Made by a program: the position numbers and the translations under genes
The notes under the pieces: model-generated
Told to the model about the DNA's origin: nothing
What the model saw: the letters and a program-made list of their open reading frames with translations, nothing else
The model's database searches: none
Part shown: positions 8,323 to 20,952 of the stretch, one piece after another
How positions within the stretch are numbered: position 1 is the first letter of the stretch
Layout: each line of letters starts with the position of its first letter
DNA from: Agromyces sp. Leaf222
GTDB lineage: Bacteria; Actinomycetota; Actinomycetes; Actinomycetales; Microbacteriaceae
Direction of reading: 5' to 3'
Length of the DNA: 64,000 bases
Assembly (NCBI RefSeq): GCF_001421565.1
Contig: NZ_LMKQ01000001.1
Span: 2,226,605-2,290,604, forward strand

Positions 8323-10059
8323 CTACTTGACTTCCTTCGTCTCAGCGTCGAACACGGGCGCGTCTGGTGCGTCCTTGCCCGGTCCGATGCCGACGGGGAT
8401 GCCGGCTTCGGGGTGGTTGAGGTCGAACGCAGGCGACTCCGAACGGATGCGCGGGATCGAGGTGAAGTTGTGTCGAGGCGGCGGGCAGCTGGTCGCCCAC
8501 TCGAGCGAACGGCCGTAGCCCCAGGGGTCGTTCACCGTGACCTTGGGAGCCCGACGAGCGGTGATGTAGACGTTCAGGAAGAACGGGATCAGCGAGATCG
8601 CGAGGATCGCGGAGCCGATGGTGGAGAGCTGGTTCATCCACGTGATGTTGTCTTCGGGCAGGTACGAGTAGTACCGACGGGGCATCGCCACGACTCCGAG
8701 CCAGTGCTGGATGAGGAACGTGGTGTGGAAGCCGATGAAGAGCAGCCAGAAGTGCCACTTGCCGAGCGACTCGTTGAGCATCTTGCCGGTCCACTTGGGC
8801 CACCAGAAGTAGAAGCCGGCGAACATCGCGAACACGACGGTGCCGAAGACCACGTAGTGGAAGTGGGCGACGACGAAGTACGTGTCGGACACGGCGAAGT
8901 CGAGCGGCGGCGACGCGAGGATCACGCCGGTGAGACCACCGAACACGAAGGTGATCAGGAAGCCGACCGACCACACGAGGGGCGTCTCGAACGTGATCGA
9001 GCCTCGCCACATCGTGCCGATCCAGTTGAAGATCTTCACACCCGTTGGTACCGCGATGAGCATCGTCATCAATGAGAAGAACGGCAGGAGCACGGAACCG
9101 GTGACGTACATGTGGTGCGCCCACACGGTGACCGACAGGGCGGCGATCGCGATGGTCGCGTACACGAGCGTGGTGTACCCGAAGATCGGCTTACGGCTGA
9201 ACACCGGGAAGATCTCGGAGACGATGCCGAAGAACGGCAGCGCGATGATGTACACCTCGGGGTGGCCGAAGAACCAGAAGAGGTGCTGCCACAGGATGAC
9301 GCCGCCGTTGGCGGGGTCGTAGATGTGGGCGTCGAACACGCGGTCGGCCGCCGCGGCGAGCATGGCCGCCGCGAGCACCGGGAACGCCATCAGCACGAGG
9401 ATCGAGGTGACGAGCGTGTTCCAGGTGAAGATCGGCATGCGGAACATGGTCATTCCGGGAGCGCGCATGGTGATGATCGTGGTGATGAAGTTCACCGCGC
9501 CGAGGATCGTGCCGAAGCCCGAGAGGCCGAGGCCGAGCATCCAGAGGTTTCCGCCGACGCCCGGTGAGAACGTCGTCGACGCGAGCGGTTGATAGGCGAA
9601 CCATCCGAACGATGCGGCTCCCTGCGGGGTGAAGAAGCCGGCGACGGCCATCAGCGAACCGAATGCGAACATCCAGAAGGCGAACGCGTTCAGTCGCGGG
9701 AAGGCGACGTCAGGTGCGCCGATCTGCAGCGGCATGAGGACGTTCGCGAACCCCGCGAAGAGCGGCGTCGCGAACATCAGCAGCATGATCGTGCCGTGCA
9801 TGGTGAACAGCTGGTTGTACTGCTCGCGGGTCTGCACGATCTCGAGCCCGGGCTCGAAGAGCTGGGCGCGGATGATCAGCGCCATGACGCCGGCGATGCA
9901 GAAGAAGACGAACGAGGTGATCAGGTACATGTACCCGATGACCTTGTGGTCGGTGGACGTGATCCACTTGACGAGGATGTTGCCCTTGCGCTCGACCTTC
10001 GAGGCTCCGAAGGGAAGGCTGCTCGACTGCGGCCGAGCCGGTGCGGTCGTGGTGCTCAT
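8323..10059 (-). CDS. ctaD: Cytochrome c oxidase subunit I
   Basis: CtaD is the catalytic subunit of the aa3 terminal oxidase, reducing O2 and pumping protons. The chosen start ([13 protein letters not shown] 10059) overlaps the ctaC stop by 4 nt (ATGA) and gives 578 aa with twelve hydrophobic segments. Metal-site motifs are clear: TMHGTIM for the low-spin heme a ligand, WFFGHPEVY near residues 263-270 with the CuB His and the cross-linked Tyr, AHHMY, and VAHFHYV for the remaining heme/CuB ligands. Upstream in-frame codons belong to the ctaC region and are not used. Confidence 0.96.
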   Translation of the reverse strand: MSTTTAPARPQSSSLPFGASKVERKGNILVKWITSTDHKVIGYMYLITSFVFFCIAGVMALIIRAQLFEPGLEIVQTREQYNQLFTMHGTIMLLMFATPLFAGFANVLMPLQIGAPDVAFPRLNAFAFWMFAFGSLMAVAGFFTPQGAASFGWFAYQPLASTTFSPGVGGNLWMLGLGLSGFGTILGAVNFITTIITMRAPGMTMFRMPIFTWNTLVTSILVLMAFPVLAAAMLAAAADRVFDAHIYDPANGGVILWQHLFWFFGHPEVYIIALPFFGIVSEIFPVFSRKPIFGYTTLVYATIAIAALSVTVWAHHMYVTGSVLLPFFSLMTMLIAVPTGVKIFNWIGTMWRGSITFETPLVWSVGFLITFVFGGLTGVILASPPLDFAVSDTYFVVAHFHYVVFGTVVFAMFAGFYFWWPKWTGKMLNESLGKWHFWLLFIGFHTTFLIQHWLGVVAMPRRYYSYLPEDNITWMNQLSTIGSAILAISLIPFFLNVYITARRAPKVTVNDPWGYGRSLEWATSCPPPRHNFTSIPRIRSESPAFDLNHPEAGIPVGIGPGKDAPDAPVFDAETKEVK

Positions 10060-10958
10060 TCGCCTTCGTGCTCCTCTTTCAGTTCGGGCGCGCCCGTTCC
10101 GGGCAGGTTCTGGTTGCGGTCGTACTCGTTGGAGAGCTGACCCTCCTGGCCGAGATCGCGCAACGACTCGATGTAGTCCTCGTACTCCGCTTCGGAGACG
10201 ACCTTCACGTTGAAGAGCATGAGCGAGTGGTACTCGCCGCAGAGCTCGGCGCACTTGCCCTCGTAGGTGCCCTCACGTTCGGGGACGAACGACATGTAGT
10301 TGGTCTTGCCCGGGAACATGTCCTTCTTGTAAAGGAAGTCCACGACCCAGAACGAGTGGATGACATCGCGCGACTCGAGCTCGATCTCCACGTTCTTGCC
10401 GACGGGCAGGTAGAGCGTGGGGATCTCGGACTCGACGAGCGAGCCCTCGGGGCCCTCGTCGTCGAGCTGGCCCTGGATGCCGGGCGAGTAGACGTCTTCG
10501 TTCACGTAGTTGAAGTCCCACGCCCACTGCTTGGCGATGACCTCGACCTGGACGTCGATGTCGTCGGCGGCGAACCGCTTCTCGATCTCGGCCTGGTCAC
10601 GAGCCGTGAAGGCGAAGAAGCCGAGCACGAGGATCAACGGCACGATCGTGTAGAAGACCTCGATCGGCATGTTGTAGCGCAGCTGCACGGGGAGGCCGGT
10701 CTGGCCCTTGCGGCGACGGTAGGCGATGACCGCCCAGATCGTCAGACCCCACGTGATGACACCGACGATGAGCAGCACGATCCACGACGTGACCCACAGG
10801 CCCGAGACGCGCTCGGTGTGGTTCGTGACGGGAGGCTGCCCCTCTTCGAAGCCCGGCAGGAATCCGTTCAGCTGAGCCGTCGTGCACCCTGCGAGTACGA
10901 GGCTGAGCGACGCTGCGATCGGGATTGCAGCCCATCGGAGACGGCGATTGTGGCGCAC
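10056..10958 (-). CDS. ctaC: Cytochrome c oxidase subunit II
   Basis: CtaC carries the CuA centre that receives electrons from the cytochrome cc subunit. The N-terminus is a lipoprotein-type signal with lipobox LAGC (Cys25), followed by two membrane helices (about residues 53-75 and 98-118). The CuA ligands are all present: His201 in the VIHSFW motif, then Cys236, Glu238, Cys240, His244 and Met247 in [13 protein letters not shown]. The start is GTG 10958, with AAAGG at about 6 nt. It opens the ctaC-ctaD-ctaF operon. Confidence 0.95.
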   Translation of the reverse strand: MRHNRRLRWAAIPIAASLSLVLAGCTTAQLNGFLPGFEEGQPPVTNHTERVSGLWVTSWIVLLIVGVITWGLTIWAVIAYRRRKGQTGLPVQLRYNMPIEVFYTIVPLILVLGFFAFTARDQAEIEKRFAADDIDVQVEVIAKQWAWDFNYVNEDVYSPGIQGQLDDEGPEGSLVESEIPTLYLPVGKNVEIELESRDVIHSFWVVDFLYKKDMFPGKTNYMSFVPEREGTYEGKCAELCGEYHSLMLFNVKVVSEAEYEDYIESLRDLGQEGQLSNEYDRNQNLPGTGAPELKEEHEGE

Positions 10959-11015
10959 CGGTGACCTTTCGGGAGACTCGAAGGCGCTTCACAGCGAAGC
11001 GCATGATCGTGGAAC

Positions 11016-11021
11016 AGCCTA
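11016..11021 (-). promoter_or_regulatory. -10 element of the ctaC operon
   Basis: TAGGCT on the minus strand would start an mRNA leader of about 50 nt. Within it a small hairpin (10985-10990 with 10996-11001) precedes the ribosome site. Confidence 0.45.
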
Positions 11022-11108
11022 CTCCGACTCAGCCCCGCCAGTGTGCATCTCAGGGCCGTTTCGGGCCCCTGCCGCCGCGGAATTCCGCCACCATCGGCGC
11101 AAAGAAAG

Positions 11109-11139
11109 AAAGGGAGGCTGCCAATGGCAGCCTCCCTTT
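11109..11139 (-). terminator. Rho-independent terminator of the Fe-S carrier gene
   Basis: A 14-bp stem (11109-11122 with 11126-11139) closes a 3-nt loop. On the minus strand it is followed by a T-rich tail, which is uncommon in this GC-rich window and makes this the most classical terminator here. Confidence 0.85.
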
Positions 11140-11158
11140 GCTCAGTTCGGATCGATCC

Positions 11159-11509
11159 TCAGTGGAACGAATCACCGCAGGCGCAGCTGCCTTCGGCGTT
11201 CGGGTTGTCGATCGTGAAGCCCTGCTTCTGGATCGTGTCCTCGAAGTCGATGGAGGCTCCGTCGAGGTAGGGCACGCTCATCTTGTCGACGATGACCTCG
11301 ACACCGTCGAAGTCCACGACCGCGTCACCGTCGAGCAGTCGCTCGTCGAAGTACAGCTGGTAGATGAGGCCAGAGCAGCCGCCGGGCTGCACCGCGACGC
11401 GGAGTCGCAGGTCGTCGCGGCCCTCCTGCGTGAGGAGGCTCCGCACCTTGTCGGCTGCAGGGTCGCTCAGCTTCACGCCGTGCGTCGTTTCGGTGATCGT
11501 GTCGCTCAT
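11159..11509 (-). CDS. erpA: A-type iron-sulfur cluster carrier (ErpA/IscA family)
   Basis: This 116-aa protein receives and delivers Fe-S clusters to target enzymes. The three family cysteines are present: one in PGGCSG and two in the C-terminal CACGD motif. GAGGAGA lies about 5 nt before the ATG. It is transcribed in the same direction as ctaC but has its own terminator. Candidate clients in the window are QcrA (Rieske) and LipA (radical SAM); this pairing is inferred from context only. Confidence 0.9.
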   Translation of the reverse strand: MSDTITETTHGVKLSDPAADKVRSLLTQEGRDDLRLRVAVQPGGCSGLIYQLYFDERLLDGDAVVDFDGVEVIVDKMSVPYLDGASIDFEDTIQKQGFTIDNPNAEGSCACGDSFH

Positions 11510-11585
11510 GTCTCTCCTCGGTGCGTCGAAGAACGCCTCATGTTCACTGGAAGTCTAACCCGGCGTGCTGCGAGATGACCCGGAA

Positions 11586-13016
11586 TCAGGATGCTCCGCT
11601 CCCCCGCGCGTCGAGGCGTGCGAGCAGCAGCGCCTCACTGAGGAGCGCCCGCCTGAAGACGCCGAGGTGCAGCGATTCGTTCGGGCTGTGCGCCCGCGAG
11701 TCCGGATCCTCCACGCCGGTCACGAGGATCTGCGCGCCGGGGAACTCCTCGACGAGCTCGGCGATGAACGGGATCGACCCGCCGACGCCGATGTCGACGG
11801 GCGGCCTGCCCCAGGCATCCGTCATCGCGGCACGCGTGTCTTCCACGGCCCAGCCGCTGGTGTCGACGAGGAATGCCTGTCCGAGGTCGACGCCCTCGAA
11901 GCCGAGCTTCACGCCGAAGGGGGCGTTCGCCTCGAGGTGCGCGCGGATCGCCTCGAACGCCTCCGTGGCGTCCTGGCCGGGCGCGATGCGGGCGCTGACC
12001 CGCACGAGCACCTCCGGCACGAGCGTGTTCGACGCGTTCGCGACATCCGGCGCGTCGATGCCCGTGATGGTGACGGAGGGCTTCGCCCAGATGCGCGAGA
12101 GGATCGCGCCGTCGCCGATGGGGGTGACGCCGTCGAGGAGTCCCGTCTCGGCGCGGAGTTGGGCCTCGTCGTAGGCGGGCGGCTCGAGGTCCGCGCTCGT
12201 GAGGCCCTCGATCGCCACCGACCCGTCGGCCGTCCAGATCGTGTCGAGCAGGCGGATGGCCGCGAGCATCGCGTCTGGCACCGCGCCGCCGTACATGCCG
12301 GAGTGCGACGCGTGGTCGAGCGTGCGGATGCGCACGTTGAAGGCGACGGCGCCGCGGAGCGCGACCGTGATCGCGGGCGTCTCGAGATCCCAGTTTCCGG
12401 AGTCCGCGACAACGATCGCGTCGGCGGCGAGGAGTTCTCGGTTGTCGCGGAGGAAGTTCGCGAACGAGCGCGACGCCCACTCCTCTTCGCCCTCGATGAA
12501 GACGGCGATGCCGAGGTCGAAGTCGCCCGCAGCCTCCGCGAAGGCCCGGATGGCGCCGACGTGCGCCATCACGCCGGCCTTGTCGTCGGCGGCGCCGCGG
12601 CCGTAGAGCCGGTCACCGCGCTGGGTCGGCTCGAACGGCGAGGTCTCCCAGTCCTCCTCCTTGCCTGGCGGCTGCACGTCGTGGTGTGCGTAGAGCAGCA
12701 CGGTGGGTCGACCGTTGCGAGCGGGCCGGCTCGCGACCACGGCGGGCTGGCCGAGCTCCGAGCCGTCTTCGACGGCGGAATGACGGATGTCGACGAGGTC
12801 GAACACGCCCGTGTCGCGGAGCAGGGCCGCGACGGCCTCGGCGCTCTGCGCGACGTGCTCGGGGTCGAACGCCGGCCAGGAGACGGACGGGATGCGCACG
12901 AGGTTCGCGAGGTCGGCGACGGTCGACGGGAATCCGACGTCGACGGCGTCGCGGATCGCGGCGACGACCTCTGCGGCGCCTGTGGAATCGGGATCGGTGG
13001 GCTGGTGCTCGGTCAT
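11586..13016 (-). CDS. M20-family dipeptidase
   Basis: A cytoplasmic metallopeptidase of the M20 (ArgE/DapE/CNDP) family. The metal site motifs are intact: YAHHDVQP, GAADDKAG, then EGEEE with the catalytic Glu pair. The dimerization domain lies in the middle. The length of 476 aa fits M20 dipeptidases. ATG 13016 lacks a Shine-Dalgarno sequence but has TAAGAT exactly 7 nt upstream, so a leaderless mRNA is likely. The substrate cannot be read from sequence. Confidence 0.88.
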   Translation of the reverse strand: MTEHQPTDPDSTGAAEVVAAIRDAVDVGFPSTVADLANLVRIPSVSWPAFDPEHVAQSAEAVAALLRDTGVFDLVDIRHSAVEDGSELGQPAVVASRPARNGRPTVLLYAHHDVQPPGKEEDWETSPFEPTQRGDRLYGRGAADDKAGVMAHVGAIRAFAEAAGDFDLGIAVFIEGEEEWASRSFANFLRDNRELLAADAIVVADSGNWDLETPAITVALRGAVAFNVRIRTLDHASHSGMYGGAVPDAMLAAIRLLDTIWTADGSVAIEGLTSADLEPPAYDEAQLRAETGLLDGVTPIGDGAILSRIWAKPSVTITGIDAPDVANASNTLVPEVLVRVSARIAPGQDATEAFEAIRAHLEANAPFGVKLGFEGVDLGQAFLVDTSGWAVEDTRAAMTDAWGRPPVDIGVGGSIPFIAELVEEFPGAQILVTGVEDPDSRAHSPNESLHLGVFRRALLSEALLLARLDARGSGAS

Positions 13017-13021
13017 GCCGG

Positions 13022-13029
13022 TAATCTTA
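13022..13029. promoter_or_regulatory. Overlapping divergent -10 elements
   Basis: TAATCT on the plus strand (13022-13027) can serve the DUF3043 gene. TAAGAT on the minus strand (13029-13024) can serve the dipeptidase gene. They share 4 bp, so only one strand could be opened by polymerase at a time. Confidence 0.5.
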
Positions 13030-13054
13030 AGGGGAACCGATTCGAGGGATCCCC

Positions 13055-13639
13055 GTGGCCAACAACCCCACTGACAACGACCAGCCGAGCGCCGAGACGC
13101 TCGAAGAGACGCAGGCGCGTCTCAAATCCAGCGGCAAGGGTGCGCCCACGCCCACGCGTGCCCAGCAGGAGGCCGCCCGCAAGCGACCGCTCGTGCCCGA
13201 CGACCGCAAGGAAGCGAAGAAGGCGGCGCGCGCGAAGGAGACCGAGGCACGCGAGCGTGCACGGGTCGGCATGGCAGCGGGCGACGAGCGGTACCTTCCG
13301 CTGCGCGACCGCGGTCCGCAGAAGAAGTTCGTGCGCGACTACGTCGACGCGCGCTTCAGCATCGGCGAGATTCTCATCCCGGTCATGTTCGCCGTCATCA
13401 TCCTGACGTTCATCCCCAGCACCGAGGTGCAGGCCATCGGCATCATCGCGCTGTGGTCCTTCTTCCTCGTCTCGGTGATCGACGTGATCATCCTCGGCGC
13501 GGTGCTGACCCGCAAGCTCCGGCAGCGCTACGGCGACAAGGCCGAGAAGGTGCGCTGGTACGCGGCGATGCGCGCCCTGCAGCTGCGCATGCTGCGCCTG
13601 CCGAAGCCGCAGGTCAAGCGCGGTCAGTACCCGAGCTGA
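13055..13639 (+). CDS. DUF3043 membrane protein
   Basis: A conserved actinobacterial protein of unknown function, 194 aa. The first ~75 residues are charged and Lys/Ala-rich. The region RYLPLRDRGPQKKFVRDYVD is characteristic of the family. Two hydrophobic helices (about residues 108-128 and 130-150) then lead to a basic C-terminus. The start is GTG 13055 with a purine-rich GAGGGA upstream. A clear hairpin follows the gene. No function is proposed. Confidence 0.8.
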   Translation: MANNPTDNDQPSAETLEETQARLKSSGKGAPTPTRAQQEAARKRPLVPDDRKEAKKAARAKETEARERARVGMAAGDERYLPLRDRGPQKKFVRDYVDARFSIGEILIPVMFAVIILTFIPSTEVQAIGIIALWSFFLVSVIDVIILGAVLTRKLRQRYGDKAEKVRWYAAMRALQLRMLRLPKPQVKRGQYPS

Positions 13640-13660
13640 CTCCCGGCACGACGAACAGAA

Positions 13661-13695
13661 GACGACGGCCGGCGGCGGATGCCCCGGCCGTCGTC
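13661..13695. terminator. Terminator after DUF3043
   Basis: A 12-bp stem (13661-13672 with 13684-13695) has an 11-nt loop. It lies between two converging genes and may act in both directions. Confidence 0.7.
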
Positions 13696-13791
13696 TCGTC
13701 AGAGGGCACGGATGTCGCACCAAGGCCGATGCGCATGGTGCGAACGCCCTGATGCGGGAGTCCGCGCACGGCCGCCCTCGGACGGTGACCG

Positions 13792-14940
13792 TCAGGCGCG
13801 CCGGAACGCGCCGCCGCGAATGAGCGGAACCCGCGTCTCCTCGTCGGTGAGCGAGCCGTGCTGGCCGATCATCGCCTCGGCCTGGCGGTTGGCCTCCCGG
13901 CTGTCGTAGTAGGCCACGCCCGCGCGGGCGGCCACGAGGATGTCGCCGATGCGCGGGCGCACCTCGTCGGCGACGGGCCCGTACACGCCGGCCTCGATCG
14001 CCTCATCGCGCGAGAACACCCACGCCCGGTGCTCCTCGGCAGCACGCCAGCGGTCGAGCGCGGCGGCTCGCTCCCCCGCGCCGAGGTCGGGCTCGAGGTA
14101 GACGGAGAGGAGCCGCGGCTCCCCGCCGAGGTGGCGGACGCCGTCGACGAGTCCGGGCTTCGCATCGACGAACACGTGGCGATGGGCGGGAACGTCGACC
14201 ACGCCGTGGTCGGCGGTGACGAGCAGGCCGGTCGTGCGCGGCATCCGCTGCTCGAATGAGGCGACCTCGCCGTCGAGTTGCTCGAGCAGGCCGAGCCAGC
14301 GGTCCGACTCCCAGCCGTGCGCGTGCGACGCCTGGTCGAGCTCGGGCACGTAGAGGTACACGAGCCGCCGGTCGCCGCCCTGCAGCAGCTCGAGCGCCGC
14401 GGCGAACCGGTCGGCGAGCGAGGCGGCTGCGCGATACTCCGCCCCGCGCAGCACGGCCCTCGTGAACCCGGAGTCGGCGTACCGAGCGGCGCCGATGGCG
14501 AAGCTCTCGATGCCCTGCGCGGAGGCGCGCTCGAAGACGGTCTCGGATCGCTGCCAGGTCTCGGGCACCATCGCCGCATCCCAGCCGCTGAGCTGGTTCA
14601 CGAGCCGGTCGTTCGCCACGTCGAGGGCCCGGTAGCCGACCAGGCCGTGTTCGCCCGGAAGCCGACCGGTCGTCAGGCTCGCCAGCGCGGCGGCCGTGGT
14701 CGAGGGCAGCACCGTGCGGATCACGTCGCGCTTGGCCATGCGCGCGGAGAGGAAGCGGGCGTGCCCGGCGCGCGACTGCAGGTTGGTCGCACCGAGTCCG
14801 TCGACCAGGACGACGACGGCACCGGATGCCGCAGGCAGCCCGAACGCGTTCTCGCCACCCGTCAGGCTGGCGAGCGAACTGCCCATCACTCCGGTGAGGC
14901 GCGGAGCGTCGTCGGCGGGCACCGGTAGCATGGCAGGCAT
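13792..14940 (-). CDS. Type I phosphodiesterase / nucleotide pyrophosphatase family protein
   Basis: An alkaline-phosphatase superfamily hydrolase of 382 aa. The first metal site VVLVDGLG, the nucleophile region [16 protein letters not shown] (Thr nucleophile), LDQASHAHG and the second metal site [11 protein letters not shown] are all visible in family order. No signal peptide is seen, so it is probably cytoplasmic. The start ATG 14940 (MPAMLPV) lacks a ribosome site, and GAGACT lies 7 nt upstream, a possible leaderless -10. The frame continues upstream only because it runs antisense to parC. The gene diverges from parC over 78 bp. The natural substrate is unknown. Confidence 0.85.
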   Translation of the reverse strand: MPAMLPVPADDAPRLTGVMGSSLASLTGGENAFGLPAASGAVVVLVDGLGATNLQSRAGHARFLSARMAKRDVIRTVLPSTTAAALASLTTGRLPGEHGLVGYRALDVANDRLVNQLSGWDAAMVPETWQRSETVFERASAQGIESFAIGAARYADSGFTRAVLRGAEYRAAASLADRFAAALELLQGGDRRLVYLYVPELDQASHAHGWESDRWLGLLEQLDGEVASFEQRMPRTTGLLVTADHGVVDVPAHRHVFVDAKPGLVDGVRHLGGEPRLLSVYLEPDLGAGERAAALDRWRAAEEHRAWVFSRDEAIEAGVYGPVADEVRPRIGDILVAARAGVAYYDSREANRQAEAMIGQHGSLTDEETRVPLIRGGAFRRA

Positions 14941-15018
14941 CGCGCCCAGTCTCGCATAGGCAGGGCGCGCCCTTCGTTCCCGGCGTGCACCCCACGCCGC
15001 CAGCAGCAGAGAACACGG

Positions 15019-17493
15019 ATGACCCGAGCCAAGAACCCGCCCGCTGTAGAACCGATCGTCGAACGCATCGAAGACGTCGACGTCGCCACCGAGATGCAGG
15101 GCTCGTTCCTCGAGTACGCCTACTCCGTCATCTACTCCCGCGCCCTGCCCGACGCTCGCGACGGGCTCAAGCCGGTGCAGCGACGGATCCTCTTCGGCAT
15201 GAACGAGATGGGGCTGCGCCCCGACCGCGGACACGTCAAGTCCTCCCGCGTCGTCGGCGAGGTCATGGGCAAGTACCACCCGCACGGCGACACCGCGATC
15301 TACGACACCCTCGTTCGCATGGCGCAGGCGTTCACCCTTCGCGTGCCGCTCGTCGACGGCCACGGCAACTTCGGGTCGCTCGACGACGGCCCCGCGGCCT
15401 CCCGCTACACCGAGGCCCGCCTCACCGCCGCAGCGATCGCGATGAACGACGGCCTCGACGAAGACGTCGTCGACTTCGTGCCGAACTACGATAACCAGTT
15501 CATGCAGCCGGCCGTGCTCCCGGCCGCGTACCCGAACCTGCTGGTCAACGGGGCGAGCGGCATCGCCGTCGGCATGGCCACGAACATGGCCCCGCACAAC
15601 CTCATCGAGGTCGTCGCCGCGGCCAGGCACCTGATCGCGAACCCCGACGCCACGCTCGACGACCTGATGGAGTTCGTGCCGGCGCCCGATCTGCCCTCGG
15701 GCGGCACGATCGTCGGACTCGCCGGCATCCGCGACGCGTACGCGACCGGGCGCGGCAGCTTCAAGACCCGAGCCAAGGTGCGAATCGAGCCGATCACGGC
15801 TCGCAAGACCGGGCTGGTCGTCACCGAACTCCCCTACCTCGTCGGCCCCGAGAAGGTCATCGAGAAGATCAAGGACGGCGTCAACGCCAAGAAGATCAGC
15901 GGCATCTCGGATGTCACCGACCTCACCGACCGCACGAACGGGCTGCGACTGGTCATCGGCATCAAGACCGGGTTCAGCCCCGATGCGGTGCTCGAACAGC
16001 TCTACCGGCTGACGCCGCTCGAGGACTCCTTCAACATCAACAACGTCGCGCTCGTGAACGGCGGGCCGCAGACGCTCGGACTCCGCGAGCTGCTGCAGGT
16101 CTACGTCGAACACCGCATCTCGGTCGTCACGCGCCGCTCGCAGTACCGCCTCGCGCGCCGGCAGGAGCGCCTGCACCTCGTCGACGGCCTGCTGATCGCG
16201 ATCCTCGACATCGACGAGGTCATCCAGGTGATCCGATCGAGCGACGACACGGCCGCCGCCCGTAGCCGGCTCATGGAGGTCTTCGACCTCAGCCTCGTGC
16301 AGACCGACTACATCCTCGAGCTGCAACTGCGCCGGCTCACGAAGTTCTCGCGCATCGAGCTCGAGGCCGAGCGCGACAAGCTGCGCGCCGAGATCGCCGA
16401 GCTCGAGACGCTGTTGGCCAGCCGACACCGCATCGAGGCGCTCGTCTCCGACGAGCTCGCCGAGATCGCCGAGAAGTACGGCACGCCGCGCCGCACCCTC
16501 CTCACCGATGCGCGCCCGATCGCCACTGGTGCGGCGGCGAAGCGCGCCGCAGCGATCCTCGAGCTCGCCGACGTCCCCTGCCGGGTGTTCCTCTCGGTCA
16601 CCGGCCGCATCGCGCGCGTCGACCTCGCCGCGACCGAGAACGGCGCACCGACGATCACCGTGCCCTCCCGCCGCAGCAAGCACGACGCGATCCTCTCGAC
16701 GCTCGAGACCTCGACCCGTTCCGAGATCGGCGCCGTCACGAACCTCGGTCGGCTCATCCGCTTCACGCCCGTCGACGTGCCGATGCTGCCGCCCACCTCG
16801 GTGCAGCTCGGTGCCGGCGTGAGGATCGGCGACTACCTCTCGCTCCCCAACCGCGATGAGAAGGTGCTCGCGCTCGTCTCGCTCACCTCGCAGCGCTCGA
16901 TCGCGCTCGGCACGAAGCAGGGCATCGTCAAGCGCGTCTCGACCGGCGCCTACCCCAACAAGCCCGAGTTCGAGGTCATCGGCCTCAGGGCCGGCGACGA
17001 GGTCGTCGGCGCGGTGCAGGGCGACGAGGGCGACGAACTCGTGTTCGTCGCCTCCGACGCGCAACTGCTGCACTTCCCGGCGGCGACCGTTCGCCCGCAG
17101 GGATGCCCCGCCGGTGGAATGGCCGGCATGAAGCTCAGCGCGGGCGCCCATGCGATCCACTTCACGAGCCTGCCCGCCGATCAGCTCGACTCGACCGTCG
17201 TCGTCACGATCGCGGCCAGCAACGAGACCCTGCTCGGCGTCGACACGGGCAGCGCCAAGATGAGCGAGTTCGCCGAGTTCCCCGGCAAGGGCCGCGCCAC
17301 GGGCGGCGTGCGCGCCCAGCGGTTCCTCAAGGGCGAAGATGCGCTGCACCTCGCCTGGGTCGGTCCCTCGCCCGCGCTTGCGGTCGCCGCCGACGGAGCC
17401 GCGCGTCAGCTGCCCGACCCCGGCGCGAAGCGCGACGCCTCCGGCCAGCCGCTCGAGGCGCACGTCGCCTCGGTCGGCACGCGCATCGCATAG
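15019..17493 (+). CDS. parC: DNA topoisomerase IV subunit A (GyrA/ParC family)
   Basis: A type IIA topoisomerase breakage-reunion subunit of 824 aa. The quinolone-determining region [12 protein letters not shown] lies at residues 85-96, with Thr92 at the position of E. coli GyrA Ser83. The catalytic tyrosine is Tyr130 in AASRYTEA. The C-terminal beta-pinwheel is present, but the GyrA-box is degenerate (KGRATGGVR near residue 758), which argues for ParC rather than gyrase. Its partner parE converges on it from the far side of a shared terminator. True gyrA/gyrB would be expected near the origin, outside this window. Confidence 0.9.
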   Translation: MTRAKNPPAVEPIVERIEDVDVATEMQGSFLEYAYSVIYSRALPDARDGLKPVQRRILFGMNEMGLRPDRGHVKSSRVVGEVMGKYHPHGDTAIYDTLVRMAQAFTLRVPLVDGHGNFGSLDDGPAASRYTEARLTAAAIAMNDGLDEDVVDFVPNYDNQFMQPAVLPAAYPNLLVNGASGIAVGMATNMAPHNLIEVVAAARHLIANPDATLDDLMEFVPAPDLPSGGTIVGLAGIRDAYATGRGSFKTRAKVRIEPITARKTGLVVTELPYLVGPEKVIEKIKDGVNAKKISGISDVTDLTDRTNGLRLVIGIKTGFSPDAVLEQLYRLTPLEDSFNINNVALVNGGPQTLGLRELLQVYVEHRISVVTRRSQYRLARRQERLHLVDGLLIAILDIDEVIQVIRSSDDTAAARSRLMEVFDLSLVQTDYILELQLRRLTKFSRIELEAERDKLRAEIAELETLLASRHRIEALVSDELAEIAEKYGTPRRTLLTDARPIATGAAAKRAAAILELADVPCRVFLSVTGRIARVDLAATENGAPTITVPSRRSKHDAILSTLETSTRSEIGAVTNLGRLIRFTPVDVPMLPPTSVQLGAGVRIGDYLSLPNRDEKVLALVSLTSQRSIALGTKQGIVKRVSTGAYPNKPEFEVIGLRAGDEVVGAVQGDEGDELVFVASDAQLLHFPAATVRPQGCPAGGMAGMKLSAGAHAIHFTSLPADQLDSTVVVTIAASNETLLGVDTGSAKMSEFAEFPGKGRATGGVRAQRFLKGEDALHLAWVGPSPALAVAADGAARQLPDPGAKRDASGQPLEAHVASVGTRIA

Positions 17494-17518
17494 CGACCGC
17501 TCCGACGACGAACGCGAG

Positions 17519-17549
17519 AACGCGGCGGCCCGAGTCGGGCCGCCGCGTT
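17519..17549. terminator. Bidirectional terminator between parC and parE
   Basis: A stem of about 14 bp (arms 17519-17533 and 17535-17549) with a minimal loop lies between the two convergent stop codons. Confidence 0.75.
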
Positions 17550-17586
17550 GCTCATCTCCGTTCGTCGGGGCGAACCCCGACCGGGC

Positions 17587-19665
<2,079 letters not shown>

Positions 19666-19810
19666 GTCGCACAAGCCTACTGAGCACCGACGACGCCGGA
19701 GCGCAGGCGCTACGCGGTGAGCGAAATGCCCGGCAGAACGGAAGGAACCTCGCCCGACTCGTGTTTTCATTGAGGAACGGATTTCGCGCAGTGAGCCAGG
19801 AGGAGGAGCC

Positions 19811-20041
19811 ATGACGCAGCACACCGAAACCAACGGTGCGGTCGATGAACTCGAGACCCCGTACGAGCTCACCGCTCTCGACCGCTGCGACGCCTGCGGA
19901 GCGCAGGCCTACATTCGTGTCGTCGTGGGCAACGGAGAACTGCTGTTCTGCGCTCACCACGGGCGCAAGCACCAGGAGAAGCTCTCGCAGATCGCGCACA
20001 GCTGGCACGACGAGTCGTCGCGCCTCAACGACCGCCCCTAG
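19811..20041 (+). CDS. Small zinc-ribbon-like protein (DUF7455 type)
   Basis: A 76-aa conserved actinobacterial protein. CDAC and, about 20 residues later, FCAHHGRKH give a plausible four-ligand metal site. The start has a strong GGAGGAG ribosome site and the gene is followed by a strong terminator, so it is a monocistronic unit. The spacer between it and parE (19666-19810) carries both promoters. Function unknown. Confidence 0.78.
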   Translation: MTQHTETNGAVDELETPYELTALDRCDACGAQAYIRVVVGNGELLFCAHHGRKHQEKLSQIAHSWHDESSRLNDRP

Positions 20042-20060
20042 GGCCGCGCAGCAGACGAAT

Positions 20061-20097
20061 GAAGGACGCCCCGGGAGGAAATCCCGGGGCGTCCTTC
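20061..20097 (+). terminator. Terminator after the small zinc-ribbon gene
   Basis: A perfect 16-bp stem (20061-20076 with 20082-20097) with a 5-nt loop is followed by a short GTT. The spacer 20098-20190 holds no further feature I can support. Confidence 0.8.
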
Positions 20098-20190
20098 GTT
20101 GCCGGGTGCTCCTCGCGCCTGCCGCCGCCGCGATCGGCGCCCGAGAGCGAGTCGTGACGGTCCGGCGCGATCCTGCCGGCCCTATCGGGT

Positions 20191-20952
20191 TCAGTCCCGC
20201 GCGTCGGACGCTGCGGGTTCCACCTCGACGCCGGCGGCCGTGAGATGTGCGCGGCGCGCGGACTCCGCGTAGGCGTCAACGACGCGCGTCTTCTCCCCCG
20301 GCTCGTAGCCGAGTCCGGCGCGCGCGGCCATGGTCGTGAGGATGCGGTCGGCGAGGGCCGGGTTCTTGGCCAGCACCGGGCCGTGCAGGTGCGTGCCGAT
20401 GACCTCGCCCATGACGACGCCCTCCTGACCGGAGCCCTTCGCATTGCCTGCGCCGGAGCGGACTCGCCCGAGCGGCGAGCCCTCGGCGCCGACGTAGGCG
20501 CGCGCATGGTTCTCGAAGCCGACGAGCAGTTCTCGCGAGCCGCGCTCGGCGACCACCAGGTCGCCGATGATGCGGCCGCCGACGTCGGGCACGGCGCGCC
20601 CCGGCAGGATGCCGAGGCCTTCGATGCCGGTGCCGTCGGGCAGTTCGATGCCCCAGGAGAGCAGCTCCCATCCGGTGCCGACCGCGAGGATGGGCACGCC
20701 CTCGGTACCCCAGCGCCGAAGGTCGTCGTGCAGCTCGAGCAGCCGCGTGCGGGCGGCGTCGAGCGAGGCATCCGTGCCGGAGCCGATCACGATCGCGTCG
20801 ACGCGCGCGGGAAGGTCGTCGCGCGACTCGACCTCGACGACGCGCGCGTCGAGACCGGCCCAACCGGCGCGCCGGGCGAGCACCGCGGCGTTCTCGGCGT
20901 CGCCGTTCGTGTTCAGCAGCGACGGCAGCAGGGTGACGATCGTGAGGGTCAT
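20191..20952 (-). CDS. gatD: GatD-like class I glutamine amidotransferase lacking the catalytic Cys
   Basis: GatD normally hydrolyses glutamine and passes ammonia to MurT, which amidates the D-Glu alpha-carboxyl of lipid II to D-isoglutamine. This 253-aa protein keeps the fold and the C-terminal GTHLHGP motif (His188/His190). At the nucleophile elbow, where the family has a Cys in a CxGxQ-type motif, it reads AVGTGWELL with Gly92 in the Cys position. There is no cysteine anywhere in the protein, so it cannot be a normal glutaminase. It overlaps murT by 4 nt (ATGA), so the pair is coupled. Family membership is seen in the sequence; loss of glutaminase activity is inferred from the missing residue. 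Confidence 0.85.
   Translation of the reverse strand: MTLTIVTLLPSLLNTNGDAENAAVLARRAGWAGLDARVVEVESRDDLPARVDAIVIGSGTDASLDAARTRLLELHDDLRRWGTEGVPILAVGTGWELLSWGIELPDGTGIEGLGILPGRAVPDVGGRIIGDLVVAERGSRELLVGFENHARAYVGAEGSPLGRVRSGAGNAKGSGQEGVVMGEVIGTHLHGPVLAKNPALADRILTTMAARAGLGYEPGEKTRVVDAYAESARRAHLTAAGVEVEPAASDARD

Noticed and set aside
14941..17463. Long upstream extension of the phosphodiesterase frame (to 1223 codons)
   Set aside because: It is antisense to the whole of parC and arises from GC3 bias. Family alignment starts at ATG 14940.
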